64,000 nucleotides of DNA from Alphaproteobacteria bacterium (GTDB lineage Bacteria > Pseudomonadota > Alphaproteobacteria > Micavibrionales > Micavibrionaceae). The notes beneath the pieces are model-generated. The model ran no database searches and was not told where the DNA came from. It was given only the letters and a program-made list of their open reading frames with translations. The position numbers and the translations under genes are program-made. Positions within the stretch are counted from its first letter, which is position 1, and each line of letters opens with the position of its first letter. The stretch is taken from NCBI GenBank assembly GCA_021775965.1, contig JAJFGV010000109.1, positions 46,755 to 110,754 of the forward strand, in the 5' to 3' direction. This document shows, piece by piece, positions 43,307-52,158 of this stretch.

Positions 43307-45859
43307 ATGGCCATGGAAGAGCATAAATTAATTCTCATAACTCGACCTATTGAAGACGCTGAATCCTATGCGGTGGAACTCGAATCCGAGGGGTTTAAAA
43401 CTTTTACAGAACCCATGCTCGAAGTTCTGGCGCGGGACTTTGATGTGCCGGATTTATCACAATATCAGGGTCTGATTTTTACCAGTGCGAACGCCGTGAG
43501 AATTTTTGCGGCGGCATCGAAGGAGCGCAATATCGAAGCTTATTGTGTGGGCCAGAACACCACTGAGCAGGCCCGGGATCTTGGTTATAATATTTTACAT
43601 AACGCAGAAGGTGGTGGGGAGGAGTTGGTGGATCTTCTCCTAAAGGGGGGGCGTAATGTTCTCATGGAGGGGAGTGATACGCTACTTACGGGAAATAATA
43701 ATGTCCTCACGGAGGAGAGTGATGTGCTGAAAGGGCACCGTAATGTGGGGCCAAATACGGATAATGTGGGGCCGGATAATGGGCCCGGTCCTGTAGGGGG
43801 TCAAGGTGATGTGAGGCCGAAAAGCGGGGCCGAAAATGGTAGCCATAAATTTCCCTTTTTGCATGTTCGCGGCGAACATGTGGCAAAGCCGATTGATGAG
43901 ATGTTGGAAACAGGGGGGATAAAAGTTGACACGCTGGTGGTTTATCGGGCCGAGAAAGTTAAGTCATTAAGTAAAACTTGTATCGATAAAATTCGACATA
44001 ACGAAATTGGTGCGGTGACATTTTTCTCGAAACGTACGGCTGAAAATTTTCTTGTCCTGGTAGAGGAGAGCCAACTGACTGGAGCGTTATCGCATATAAA
44101 GGCCTTGTGTATAAGTGGCGGCGTGCTAGAGTGCGTGCAGCCTTATTCATGGGTGGATACGTACACGGCCAGCCAGCCTGACAGACGGGGAATGCTGGAT
44201 CTTATCAAAGATGTATGTGTGCACGCCCCCGAAATTTGTGAGGAGATCAAAATCATGAGCAAGACAAGTCAAAACGCCATCAGCAACGCAGAAAGCGTCA
44301 TTGAAAAATTTGGCGGTATCCGCCCGATGGCCAGCAAAATGTCTGTGCCGGTGACAACCGTGCAGGGCTGGAAAAAACGCAATGCGATCCCCGGAACGCG
44401 GCTTGATGCCATATTGCAGGCGGCAAAAGATCATAATGTCGATTTGGAGGATTTGCTTGAAAAAGCGGATGCGGCCAATGAAAATGAGCAGAAGAAAAAT
44501 GATTTGGCCGGGCCGTCGCGCGTTGTGCCTGAGGTGCGTACGCCTGATATTCGTGCAAATACGCCTGTTAAAAAAGATATCAGGAAAGGTGCCGGAAAAG
44601 GTGGAGACGAGCCGCCTGTTTCACTGGAAAATAGCATAGAAAAGCAATTTGCCGCTTCGGAGAAAAAAGCTGTGACCCGTTCGACCTTTATTAGTATTGG
44701 GCTTGTTGTTGTGGCTTTGGCCGCTTTGGCTGTTCTTTTGTGGCCCAAGGTCGAGAAAGTCGAGCAGATTGAAACGGCAGTAGAGGCTGTGAAGGAAGAA
44801 CAGTCTTTTATGCGTGGCCTGATCCCGGGCGGGTTGGAAGAGCGTGTGGCAACAATGCAGGAACAGGCGAAGGCAGCGCAGGAAAGTGTTGCTCTGGCTG
44901 TTGATGCGGCCAAGACGATTTCGGGTGATGTGCTGGGTGAAGATGTAGGGTCGTTGCAGGAGCGGGTAATCAGATTAGAAACGCATGTGGCCGATCTGGC
45001 CGGTGGATCGCCGCAAATGGTGGCGATGTTGCAGCGGGCGCAAGCCTGGCAGCAAAGCGTTCCCGGGCAGGAACAGCTTGGGCAGACTGTGTCGGAGCTT
45101 ACGGGCTTGATTGCGGGTATGGATGGCCAGATGGAAAATTTTGGTGGTGCTCTGGGTGAGGCGCGGGAACAGAGCGCAGCTTTGGGTGAGACTTTTGAGG
45201 ATGTGCCGCCAGAGGAATTGAAGGCGGCGGCCATGCTGCTGACGTTGTCGAAGCTTCGCAGCTCACTTTATCGCGATAATGAGTCCTTTGACGGTGATTT
45301 ACAGCTTTTGATGAATCTTGTTGGTGAGGACAATCCTGAGCTTAAAGCCTCTTTGGAGCGTCTGGCGCCGCATGCGCAGGATGGTGTTTTATCGCCGAAA
45401 AGTTTGTCGGCGGAATTTAGAGGATTGGCGGGCGATGTTGTTGTCTCGTCTTTGAAAGGTGAGGATATTTCCGTGCAGGAAAAAGCCAAGGCCCGCTTTA
45501 ATGATCTTTTGCAGGTTGAAAAGGATGGTGAGCTGGTCACCGGCACCGATACGCAGGCGACGGTCGTGCGTGCGCAGAACCTGCTTGAAACCGGTGATGT
45601 TGCGCAGGCAATTGCGCAGGTGCAAACGCTTGAAGGCCCGGCGTTTGAGGCTGTTGGGCCGTGGCTGAAGAAGGCACAGGCCACGTTATTGGCGCAAAAC
45701 GTACAGGGCATGGCGACGCAAACCATTAATCTGCGCGCTTTTGGTGACAAGACGGTGGCTGCCGGAAAAAATATTTTGCCGGGCGGCGGCTCCAAGCTTA
45801 TTCAAGATAAAGAAACCGGCATTAATGTTCTAGTGCCTGGCCAGCGGATTCTACCATAA
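43307..45859 (+). CDS. hemD: HemD (uroporphyrinogen-III synthase) fused in frame to mitofilin-like (Mic60) protein
   Basis: One frame of 850 residues. Residues 1 to about 305 are HemD, which closes the tetrapyrrole ring. Seen are ITRPIEDAESYAVELES, LIFTSANAVRIFA, LHVRGEHVAKP and VTFFSKRTAENF. A Gly/Asn-rich insertion lies at about 113-178. From Met317 the sequence is a mitofilin-like protein of the alphaproteobacterial type: a helix-turn-helix-like segment (322-385, with FGGIRPMASKMSVPVTTVQG), a linker, one membrane helix (about 460-479), a coiled coil, and a C-terminal mitofilin signature (about 640-840, with RAQNLLETGDVAQAIAQ). GAGGAG lies nine bases before the Met317 codon (44255), so separate translation from there is also possible. 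Elsewhere hemD and the mitofilin gene are adjacent but separate. Confidence 0.85.
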   Translation: MAMEEHKLILITRPIEDAESYAVELESEGFKTFTEPMLEVLARDFDVPDLSQYQGLIFTSANAVRIFAAASKERNIEAYCVGQNTTEQARDLGYNILHNAEGGGEELVDLLLKGGRNVLMEGSDTLLTGNNNVLTEESDVLKGHRNVGPNTDNVGPDNGPGPVGGQGDVRPKSGAENGSHKFPFLHVRGEHVAKPIDEMLETGGIKVDTLVVYRAEKVKSLSKTCIDKIRHNEIGAVTFFSKRTAENFLVLVEESQLTGALSHIKALCISGGVLECVQPYSWVDTYTASQPDRRGMLDLIKDVCVHAPEICEEIKIMSKTSQNAISNAESVIEKFGGIRPMASKMSVPVTTVQGWKKRNAIPGTRLDAILQAAKDHNVDLEDLLEKADAANENEQKKNDLAGPSRVVPEVRTPDIRANTPVKKDIRKGAGKGGDEPPVSLENSIEKQFAASEKKAVTRSTFISIGLVVVALAALAVLLWPKVEKVEQIETAVEAVKEEQSFMRGLIPGGLEERVATMQEQAKAAQESVALAVDAAKTISGDVLGEDVGSLQERVIRLETHVADLAGGSPQMVAMLQRAQAWQQSVPGQEQLGQTVSELTGLIAGMDGQMENFGGALGEAREQSAALGETFEDVPPEELKAAAMLLTLSKLRSSLYRDNESFDGDLQLLMNLVGEDNPELKASLERLAPHAQDGVLSPKSLSAEFRGLAGDVVVSSLKGEDISVQEKAKARFNDLLQVEKDGELVTGTDTQATVVRAQNLLETGDVAQAIAQVQTLEGPAFEAVGPWLKKAQATLLAQNVQGMATQTINLRAFGDKTVAAGKNILPGGGSKLIQDKETGINVLVPGQRILP
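43655..43790 (+). repeat. Short tandem repeats inside the hemD part
   Basis: A 24-base unit (AATGTTCTCATGGAGGGGAG and four more bases) at 43655-43678 recurs with four changes at 43700-43723, an offset of 45 bases or 15 codons. Further on, TAATGTGGGGCC occurs at 43741 and again near 43762, with a shorter third copy near 43777. The region encodes the non-conserved HemD insertion. Confidence 0.75.
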
Positions 45860-45884
45860 CGACAATCACCACCCGGAGGAGATC

Positions 45885-47249
45885 ATGATCAGGGCCATCA
45901 TTTTTATGATCAAGGTAGCCCTGCTGGTGGCGTTGGCCGTCTGGGTGGCTGATCGGCCCGGTAGTGTTGCCATCGAATGGATGGAATATAAATTCACGCT
46001 CCATATGGGCGTTTTTCTTCTCATTTTTCTTTTTACGGTTTTGCTGGCGATTGCGATCTTTGGTGTCATCAAAGGCGTTGCTGATTTCCCCAAATCTTTT
46101 CGCCGCTACCGCGAATATTTGCGGCGTGAGAAAGGTTATAAGGCTTTGACGTTGGGGCTGACGGCGGTGGCGGCCGGTGATGGCAAGAGTGCGAATTATC
46201 AGGCCGGGCGCGCGACAAAGCTTTTATCCGAAGATACGGGACTTCCCCTTTTGCTGAAGGCGCAGGCCGAGCGTATGACCGGGAAAGAAGAGGAGGCGCG
46301 CGAAACTTTTGCGTTATTGTTGCAGGATAAAAACGCCGCCTTTTTGGGTGTGCGGGGGTTGCTCCAGGCGGCGCTGGACATGGAAAATTATTCCAAAGCG
46401 CTGGAGCTGGGCCGCGAAGCGTTGCGGCTGCATCCCAAGCAGCCGTGGATTTTGCGGGTGGTTTATGATCTTGAGATCAAGCTGCAGGACTGGGAAGCGG
46501 CGCGCAAAACGTTGTGTCGTGCCGAGCGGGTTGGGGCGGTGAAAGCCGATAAGGCGGGTAGTGATCGCGTGGCGATGTTGCTGATCGAGGTGGATAAGGA
46601 TCTGGAGCAGGACAATCGTGCGGCGGCTTTTGCCAAACTGAAGAAAGCGCATGGTTATGATCCGTCTTTTGCGCCAACGGTGACGCGGCTGGCGAAGATG
46701 CATGTTCAAAGGCGACACCGGAAAAAAGCGGTGGCCGTGATTGAGAAGGCGTGGAAGATTGCGCCGCATCCGGAGCTGGCGATTGTGTGGGATCTGGCGG
46801 CGCCGAAAAGTAAAAAAGAGGACCCGATGGCGCGGCTGAAATGGTTTGAGAAATTGCTGGCGCTGAAGCCGGCCAGCGGTGAAGGACAATTGGCCGTGGC
46901 ACAGGCGGCGATGGATGACGGGCTCTGGGGTGAGGCGCGTTCGCATCTGAAAATGGCGGAGGAGGCTGAGCCATCACGGGGCGTTTATACCATGCTGGTG
47001 GCGCTGGAGGAGCGCTCCACCCAAAATGAGGAGGCGATTATGGAGTGGATGGATAAGGCCGAAGAGGCAGCTCCGGGCAAGCAATGGGTGTGCCGCGAAA
47101 CCGGGCGGATTTATCCGGAATGGGTGCCGGTGTCGACGCAGGGCTTTAATACGATTGAATGGGCCGCGCCGGATGTCGGTAGTGTCAGTGCTTTTTTGGC
47201 TTCTGACGGGGATGAGGAAGGCGTTATGCTGGAGGCACCTAAAGCTTAA
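45885..47249 (+). CDS. hemY: HemY-like membrane protein with TPR repeats
   Basis: HemY_N-type protein of 454 residues. Two membrane helices occupy about 4-22 and 41-61, with the family motif WVADRPGSVAIEWMEYKF between them and RRYREYLRREKGYKALTLGLTAVAAGD after. TPR repeats fill about 90-410. The family is linked to haem synthesis by gene order, but its biochemical role is unclear (it is not the Bacillus HemY oxidase). GGAGGAG is three to five bases before the ATG. It follows hemD-mic60 by 25 bases and overlaps the convergent rhomboid gene by 11 bases. Confidence 0.92.
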   Translation: MIRAIIFMIKVALLVALAVWVADRPGSVAIEWMEYKFTLHMGVFLLIFLFTVLLAIAIFGVIKGVADFPKSFRRYREYLRREKGYKALTLGLTAVAAGDGKSANYQAGRATKLLSEDTGLPLLLKAQAERMTGKEEEARETFALLLQDKNAAFLGVRGLLQAALDMENYSKALELGREALRLHPKQPWILRVVYDLEIKLQDWEAARKTLCRAERVGAVKADKAGSDRVAMLLIEVDKDLEQDNRAAAFAKLKKAHGYDPSFAPTVTRLAKMHVQRRHRKKAVAVIEKAWKIAPHPELAIVWDLAAPKSKKEDPMARLKWFEKLLALKPASGEGQLAVAQAAMDDGLWGEARSHLKMAEEAEPSRGVYTMLVALEERSTQNEEAIMEWMDKAEEAAPGKQWVCRETGRIYPEWVPVSTQGFNTIEWAAPDVGSVSAFLASDGDEEGVMLEAPKA

Positions 47250-48036
47250 CAATGCCCTTGCGCATGGCGTAGAACAGGCCGAGTCCGCCGAGGAAGCCGC
47301 CGAGATGGGCTTGCCAGGCAACGTCACCGCCGCCGAGCATTCCCATGCCGGTAATCAGTGTCATCCATAAGAGGATCAGCGGTAATGGCCCGCGTTTTCC
47401 TATTGGCCCCAACATGCCGCGCTCATATAAGATCAGGAATGTAACGCCGAATAAGCCGCTGATGCTGCCCGAGGCACCGATGACCGGCGCGGTCAAAGAC
47501 GGGTTGAGCAGCAGGTAAAAAAGGGCGCCGGACAGGCCGCTGACAAAAAAGAAAATGAGCATGCGCCTGGCCCCAAAAGCGGTCTCCATGAACATGCCCA
47601 TGGCCAGCATCATGGCGGTGTTAAACAACAGATGCATCCAGCCACCATGGATGAAAAGATGCGTGAAGGGTGTGACGATCGCCAGCCACGACCAGGGCTG
47701 CGCGCCGGTGAAAATGGCAGGCACAAAACCAAATGTAAAAAATAATTCGTGCCGCGCGACTGGATCAACAAAGAGATAAAGCGGGAGGTGAACAATCACC
47801 AAAACGGCAATGATGATGCGGGTTAGCAGTGGGATCTTGCCGGCATTAAAAAACGGTACGTTTTGTTCTGTATTGTCTTTTTTGTATTGCTTGCGCCAGG
47901 TCTTTTCCTGCTTGTCTTTTTCTTTTTTAAGGCGGTCGCGCTCGGCCAGAGTCGGTATGCGAACGACGTTGTCGTCCCCATCCCCATCCTTGTTGTGGTC
48001 ATGCCCGTTTCCTGGTCCGTTGTTTTTATCACTCAT
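47239..48036 (-). CDS. Rhomboid-family intramembrane serine protease
   Basis: Six-helix intramembrane protease of 265 residues. The catalytic Ser189 lies in GASGSISGLFG and His244 in AHLGGFLGG. The conserved HGGWMHLLFN loop is at 130-139. The first 60 residues are a cytoplasmic, highly charged tail with GHDHNKDGDGDD. Substrate is unknown. It is monocistronic on the minus strand, ending inside the last codons of hemY. Confidence 0.93.
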   Translation of the reverse strand: MSDKNNGPGNGHDHNKDGDGDDNVVRIPTLAERDRLKKEKDKQEKTWRKQYKKDNTEQNVPFFNAGKIPLLTRIIIAVLVIVHLPLYLFVDPVARHELFFTFGFVPAIFTGAQPWSWLAIVTPFTHLFIHGGWMHLLFNTAMMLAMGMFMETAFGARRMLIFFFVSGLSGALFYLLLNPSLTAPVIGASGSISGLFGVTFLILYERGMLGPIGKRGPLPLILLWMTLITGMGMLGGGDVAWQAHLGGFLGGLGLFYAMRKGIVKL

Positions 48037-48073
48037 GTTTTAGAGCATAGCAAAAAACTATCAGTGGTCGTAA

Positions 48074-48103
48074 TAAAAAGGGACACAATAAATATTGTGT
48101 CCC
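48074..48103 (-). terminator. Rho-independent terminator for the 48132-48776 gene
   Basis: Perfect 11-base arms GGGACACAATA (48080-48090) and TATTGTGTCCC (48093-48103). On the minus strand they are followed by TTTTTATTA. The terminator lies about 30 bases beyond the stop of the upstream minus-strand gene and shields the rhomboid gene. Confidence 0.88.
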
Positions 48104-48131
48104 TGGCTCACTCGTTACTATTTTTGAATAT

Positions 48132-48776
48132 TTACCCCAACGTCATTTTAAAGCCGATATCCGCATTCTTTTCCTGATCATATTGGTATTTGACAGTTTC
48201 ATCGCCTTTGGGCTCCATGAAGCTTGGCGGCATAACTTTTGTAATCACTTTGCCGGCCTGGGCCAGTAATGCTGTCGTAGAAATTTTTGCCTGGCTGATC
48301 TGCTTTGTTAGTTTTTGGAGCACATCGCCGAAGGCTTCGGCGGCAATTTCAGAACCCATGACCACCATTTCAATAACTTTACCAAGGGCTGGAATTTTGC
48401 CGTCAACGACATCGCCGAAAGCTGATGCCATCTTGTTCACTTTGGGCTTTTTACCACCTGAGCCGCTTTTGCCGCTGGATGATTTACCTTCTTCTTCCTC
48501 TTCTGCCTCGTTGTCATTGATCACCTCAATTTCAACGTAAGTTGGCATCTGAAGGCTGACCGGGTATTTCTTAAGCTTCTTGGGCTCAAGATCTGTACCG
48601 CTGAGGCCGGGTTTGATTTCCAGATGGATTTTTTCCGGAACACGCCAGTCCAAAACCACACAGTGGCTTTTAAATTCGCCAGTTTGCGCACAGGGAAGGA
48701 CTATCCTCTTACCGGGATAAAATGGCTCTTTTACGCCTGCTTCTTCCAAAAATTGCTGTACGTTTACTTGCATCAC
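48132..48776 (-). CDS. Unknown protein with acidic/Gly-Ser linker
   Basis: I do not recognise this 214-residue protein. There is no signal peptide or membrane segment. The N-terminal half (1-90) looks like a beta-rich domain (GKRIVLPC, HCVVLDWRVPEKIHLEIKPG, PVSLQMPTYVEIEVI). A low-complexity linker follows (EAEEEEEG then KSSSGKSGSGGKKPK, about 93-115). A helical segment (about 118-185) precedes a short tail, KYQYDQEKNADIGFKM. It is a single-gene unit with its own terminator, transcribed away from the basic secreted protein on the other strand. Confidence 0.7.
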   Translation of the reverse strand: MMQVNVQQFLEEAGVKEPFYPGKRIVLPCAQTGEFKSHCVVLDWRVPEKIHLEIKPGLSGTDLEPKKLKKYPVSLQMPTYVEIEVINDNEAEEEEEGKSSSGKSGSGGKKPKVNKMASAFGDVVDGKIPALGKVIEMVVMGSEIAAEAFGDVLQKLTKQISQAKISTTALLAQAGKVITKVMPPSFMEPKGDETVKYQYDQEKNADIGFKMTLG

Positions 48777-48888
48777 ACTCTCCTTGTTACGACCGTTTGT
48801 CCGATCTTTTTACGGAAATCCTCTAAATAATGCACTGAAAAGGTTAACAATCAGTTAACAAGTGTTAATATCCTGAAAGATGTGGTTT

Positions 48889-48918
48889 TTGAGTTGTGGG
48901 CTAAAATTCTGCTAGAAT
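48889..48918 (+). promoter_or_regulatory. Predicted promoter of the basic secreted protein gene
   Basis: -35 TTGAGT (48889-48894), 18-base spacer, -10 TAGAAT (48913-48918). Expected initiation is near 48925. Just upstream, GTTAACA occurs twice and GTTAATA once (48843-48869), which could be operator sites. Confidence 0.5.
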
Positions 48919-48937
48919 AGGGGGGATGGGGTTTTCT

Positions 48938-49573
48938 ATGAAAAAAACAGAGAACATAAGGCGTTTTGTAATGATTGCGGTCATTTTGGCCGTTTTTGCG
49001 TCGCCTTTGGCCTATGCTCAATCCAGCGTGTTTATTAACAAGAGCAAGAAGAATTCTGCAGAATCCTCAGAAAAGAAGAAGCCATCAATTTTTATCAGGC
49101 GTGGGCAACAAAAGAAATCTGTCAGAAAGAACAGGAAGAAACAGCCCTTTGTTGGAAAAAACACTTTCCGTAGTGATTCGCGGCTGAGTGTTTATAGAGG
49201 TGGCACCGGGTTTGGTAAAAGGCTTGTTATGCCCAATATGGATATGAGCGGTAGTGAAGCGCCAACGAAAGAAGATTTGCTGATGATGGTGGCGGCCAAT
49301 CGCCAGCCGGATTTAGAGTTTATACAAAAGCGGTCGGCTCTCCTTTTGCAAAAGGCAGAGCGTGATGAGTCGTTACGGGAAAGAAGGCGGGATCAAGGAA
49401 AGAATGGGAAAGAAAGAAGAGTTGCAAAAAAGGTGGTCACAAAGAAAAATGCTCTTAGACAGCCAGATAATAAAAGTAAGACGACGATTATAAAGAAAAA
49501 AAGGCAGGTTTTCGTTCGGAAGAAGTCCTCCAATTCGAGCAGGCCCAAGCGCATATTCAATTCCTATGATTAG
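48938..49573 (+). CDS. Very basic exported protein, unknown
   Basis: Unrecognised protein of 211 residues. The signal peptide is KKTENIRRFVMIAVILAVFA then SPLAYA. The mature chain is extremely rich in Lys and Arg (KKKPSIFIRRGQQKKS, RRRDQGKNGKERRVAKK, IIKKKRQVFVRKKSS), with no cysteines and few aromatic residues, and is probably largely disordered. A short central part (MDMSGSEAPTKEDLLMMVAA) looks helical. It may bind nucleic acid, peptidoglycan or anionic polysaccharide in the envelope; that is inference from charge only. An ATG at 48926 would be leaderless given the promoter; GGGG before 48938 favours the later start. Confidence 0.7.
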   Translation: MKKTENIRRFVMIAVILAVFASPLAYAQSSVFINKSKKNSAESSEKKKPSIFIRRGQQKKSVRKNRKKQPFVGKNTFRSDSRLSVYRGGTGFGKRLVMPNMDMSGSEAPTKEDLLMMVAANRQPDLEFIQKRSALLLQKAERDESLRERRRDQGKNGKERRVAKKVVTKKNALRQPDNKSKTTIIKKKRQVFVRKKSSNSSRPKRIFNSYD

Positions 49574-49634
49574 GGCCATGCCCCCAAATAACGATTAATC
49601 ATAATAAAATTCATTTCCAGGTGAGCCGCTCTGC

Positions 49635-50924
49635 ATGCTATGTAGGAGCATGGAATCACATTCTTTAACAACGAGGCCTGCCGGGTCTGTATCGGTATTG
49701 ATGCGGGTTGATGGTCCGGCTTTTCGTTTGGGTTGTTTGCTGGCGGCGCTCGGTGTTTATGCGCTGCGTGGCTCGCCGACCCCAGACAGTCCCGGATGGC
49801 CGGAAATGCTGACGGGTTTTCTTTTGCTGGTGGCCGTTGGGTTTTCAGGCGCAAAAAGTGCCGTACGTCTTTCCTTTTCCACACGGGAAGGGCTCTGGCT
49901 TTCGTGCGGAAAGATTCTTCTGTTTTATGGTTTGAGCGTGTCTTTGTTGATGGCCGGGATTGGTGGTCACGGCGCAGGGCAGGTTTTGCGCGATATTTTG
50001 CCGTTTCTGTTTTTTCTATTGCCGGTTTTTATGGTTGGTCATTTTCAAACGCGGCCAGGCCATGTGCCTTATTTTCTTTTTGCCGTCATTATCCTGGGCT
50101 TTGTTTTTGCCCTGCGGTCCTTGCTGGCGTTTTATCCGTTCAGCCTTTTGAGCGCCGGATTTCCAGCTGTTTCACAGGAGCTGTTTTATTTTGCCAATGC
50201 GCCGACCGTTTTATTTGCGGCTCTTTTTTTGCTGGGCATGAGCGGCGAGAAAATCGTAAACGCCACGCGCTTGAAATCTATTATGCCTGCAATGGTGGTG
50301 TTTGCGCTGGCTCTTGTTCCCTTGCTGGCGATGGCGGCGTCAACGCAGCGGGCGACACTGGGCGGTGTTGTTCTTTATATGGGTGTGCTGACATTGGTGG
50401 CTTTATGGAAGAGGCCGACCAAATCGGTAAGGCTTGTGCTTGTGATGTTGCTGGTCGTATGGGCATGTCTGCCGGTTTTATTGGAAATTATGGAGATTCT
50501 GGGCCGCAAAAATTCTTTGGTTGGCTCTAATATGCGGACTCAGGAAGCTTTGGCCGTCTGGGATGCGGTATCGGACAATCCGGGCCATTTGCTGTTTGGA
50601 CTGGGCTGGGGCGGTAGCTTTCATTCGCCGGCGGTTGGCGGGTTATCCGTTAATTTTACCCATAGTCTGCTGACGTCCATGTTGCTGAAAACCGGGCTGG
50701 TAGGGCTTTTTCTGACCTGTACGTATATTTTTGGGCTGCTGAGCCTGCTATCAAAGCTGCTATTGAAGCGCCCGGTGCTCGCCTTGGCCCTTGCCGCGCC
50801 TGTTCTTATCGATATGTTTCTTTATGCGAGTTTCAAATCGCTGGATTTTGGGTTAATCTTGCTTTTGATTCCGGTATATCAGTTTTACTTAAAAGGGTTG
50901 GGAGACCCTAAAGCCCATGCGTAG
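49635..50924 (+). CDS. Wzy-like polysaccharide polymerase / O-antigen ligase family membrane protein
   Basis: Membrane protein of 429 residues with about eleven to twelve helices. A large periplasmic loop before the last helices (about 285-345, with DNPGHLLFGLGWGGSFHSPAV) is typical of Wzy/WaaL-like proteins. It would polymerise or ligate the polysaccharide made by the following glycosyltransferases. The start is uncertain: ATGs at 49635, 49650 and 49701 are in frame, and none has an ideal ribosome site. The stop overlaps the GT4 gene by eight bases, placing it first in a four-gene run (49635-53922). Confidence 0.8.
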   Translation: MLCRSMESHSLTTRPAGSVSVLMRVDGPAFRLGCLLAALGVYALRGSPTPDSPGWPEMLTGFLLLVAVGFSGAKSAVRLSFSTREGLWLSCGKILLFYGLSVSLLMAGIGGHGAGQVLRDILPFLFFLLPVFMVGHFQTRPGHVPYFLFAVIILGFVFALRSLLAFYPFSLLSAGFPAVSQELFYFANAPTVLFAALFLLGMSGEKIVNATRLKSIMPAMVVFALALVPLLAMAASTQRATLGGVVLYMGVLTLVALWKRPTKSVRLVLVMLLVVWACLPVLLEIMEILGRKNSLVGSNMRTQEALAVWDAVSDNPGHLLFGLGWGGSFHSPAVGGLSVNFTHSLLTSMLLKTGLVGLFLTCTYIFGLLSLLSKLLLKRPVLALALAAPVLIDMFLYASFKSLDFGLILLLIPVYQFYLKGLGDPKAHA

Positions 50925-52158
50925 ACCGTCTATTCTATTTTTAAATCGTGTGTACCCGCCTGGGCGCGGGGCGACAGGGCGCATTTTGCGCGATCTGGCG
51001 CGGCGCTTTGCGCGCGAGGGTTGGCATGTCACCGTTGTAACAACCGGACCACAGCGGGCGAAGGAGCGTGACGGCTCTGTGCGGATTATTCGTATTAAGG
51101 GGGCCGAGAAACCTTCCGGTCTTTTTGAGTATAGTTGGATATGGCTGAGATTGCTGTGGACGGCGCTGCGTTTATCAAAGCGGAATCTGGTGGTGACGAT
51201 GACCGATCCGCCGATGCTGGTGGTGGCTGGCAATATTCTTGCGAAGCTTAAGAGAAGTCATCATATGCATTGGTGCCAGGATTTGTACCCGGATGTTTTG
51301 CCGGCGCTGGGCTTTAAGGTGCCGGGTTTTGTACTGGGGTGGTTTAAGTCGCTTTCACGCCGGGCGTTGAAATCCTGTGATCGCGTTGTGGTGATTGGTC
51401 GTTGTATGGCGCATCGTATGACCGATGATGGTATTGATCCCGCGCATATTACCATGATTCCCAACTGGCCGGATTTTGAGCTGGTGCGGCCGGTGAATAA
51501 TAATGCCCAGGCTGTGAACGGTCATGCGGTTGCGGTGGAAGGTGCAAAGCCGTATCAGGAACTTTTGAAAGATGGACAAAAATTCAAGGTTCTCTACGCC
51601 GGTAATATCGGACAGGCTCATCCGGTTGATACCATTCTTGATGCGGCGGAGAAGCTGAATGTCGAATACCCGGAGATTGAATTTATTTTTGTCGGTGATG
51701 GTCCGCGCTTTGATGCGGTGGCGCGGGAGCGCTCGGTGCGGCGGCTGGATAACATCCGCCTTTTGCCGTACCAGCCGATTGGCAATTTGCGTAGCTTGAT
51801 GGAAAGTGGTGATATTCACCTGGTTTCGATGAAGGAAGAAGCGGCAGGCTATGTCGTTCCGAGTAAGATTTATGCCGCGATGGCGGTGCAGCGGCCTTGC
51901 ATTTTTGTCGGGCCGGAGCATTGTGAGGCGGCGCAGGTTATTCATGATTTTGGCGCGGGAACCGTTGTGGCGCAAGGCAATGCAGATGATTTGGCGAGAG
52001 CGATCGTGCATTACCGGATGAATGGCGAAGATTGGTTTGCGGCGCAAAATGGCGCGGCCGATGCGGGTAAAGTTTTTATGCCGAAGCAGTCGATTAAAGC
52101 CTGGATGGAGCGGGCGTGGAATGTGGTTGAAGGTGACTTAAGAAGGACGGGAAGTTAA
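50917..52158 (+). CDS. Glycosyltransferase family 4 (GT-B)
   Basis: Cytoplasmic GT-B glycosyltransferase of 413 residues. The N-terminal acceptor domain has LFLNRVYPPGRGATGRILRD and HVTVVTTGP. The C-terminal sugar-nucleotide domain has KVLYAGNIGQAHPVDTILDA, FIFVGDGPRFDAV and the VPSKIYAAMAVQRPCIFV segment, with the EX7E-like region near SMKEEAAGYVVPSKIYAAMA. It is similar to capsular and colanic-acid-type transferases; donor and acceptor are unknown. It overlaps both neighbours (8 bases and 1 base), so it is co-translated with the Wzy-like and Wzz-like genes. Confidence 0.92.
   Translation: MRRPSILFLNRVYPPGRGATGRILRDLARRFAREGWHVTVVTTGPQRAKERDGSVRIIRIKGAEKPSGLFEYSWIWLRLLWTALRLSKRNLVVTMTDPPMLVVAGNILAKLKRSHHMHWCQDLYPDVLPALGFKVPGFVLGWFKSLSRRALKSCDRVVVIGRCMAHRMTDDGIDPAHITMIPNWPDFELVRPVNNNAQAVNGHAVAVEGAKPYQELLKDGQKFKVLYAGNIGQAHPVDTILDAAEKLNVEYPEIEFIFVGDGPRFDAVARERSVRRLDNIRLLPYQPIGNLRSLMESGDIHLVSMKEEAAGYVVPSKIYAAMAVQRPCIFVGPEHCEAAQVIHDFGAGTVVAQGNADDLARAIVHYRMNGEDWFAAQNGAADAGKVFMPKQSIKAWMERAWNVVEGDLRRTGS

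Noticed and set aside
43307..45859. HemD-mitofilin joint frame as a simple sequencing error
   Set aside because: The frame is continuous without a shift and both parts are intact. A lost stop from a base error cannot be excluded, so it is kept as a finding with that caveat.
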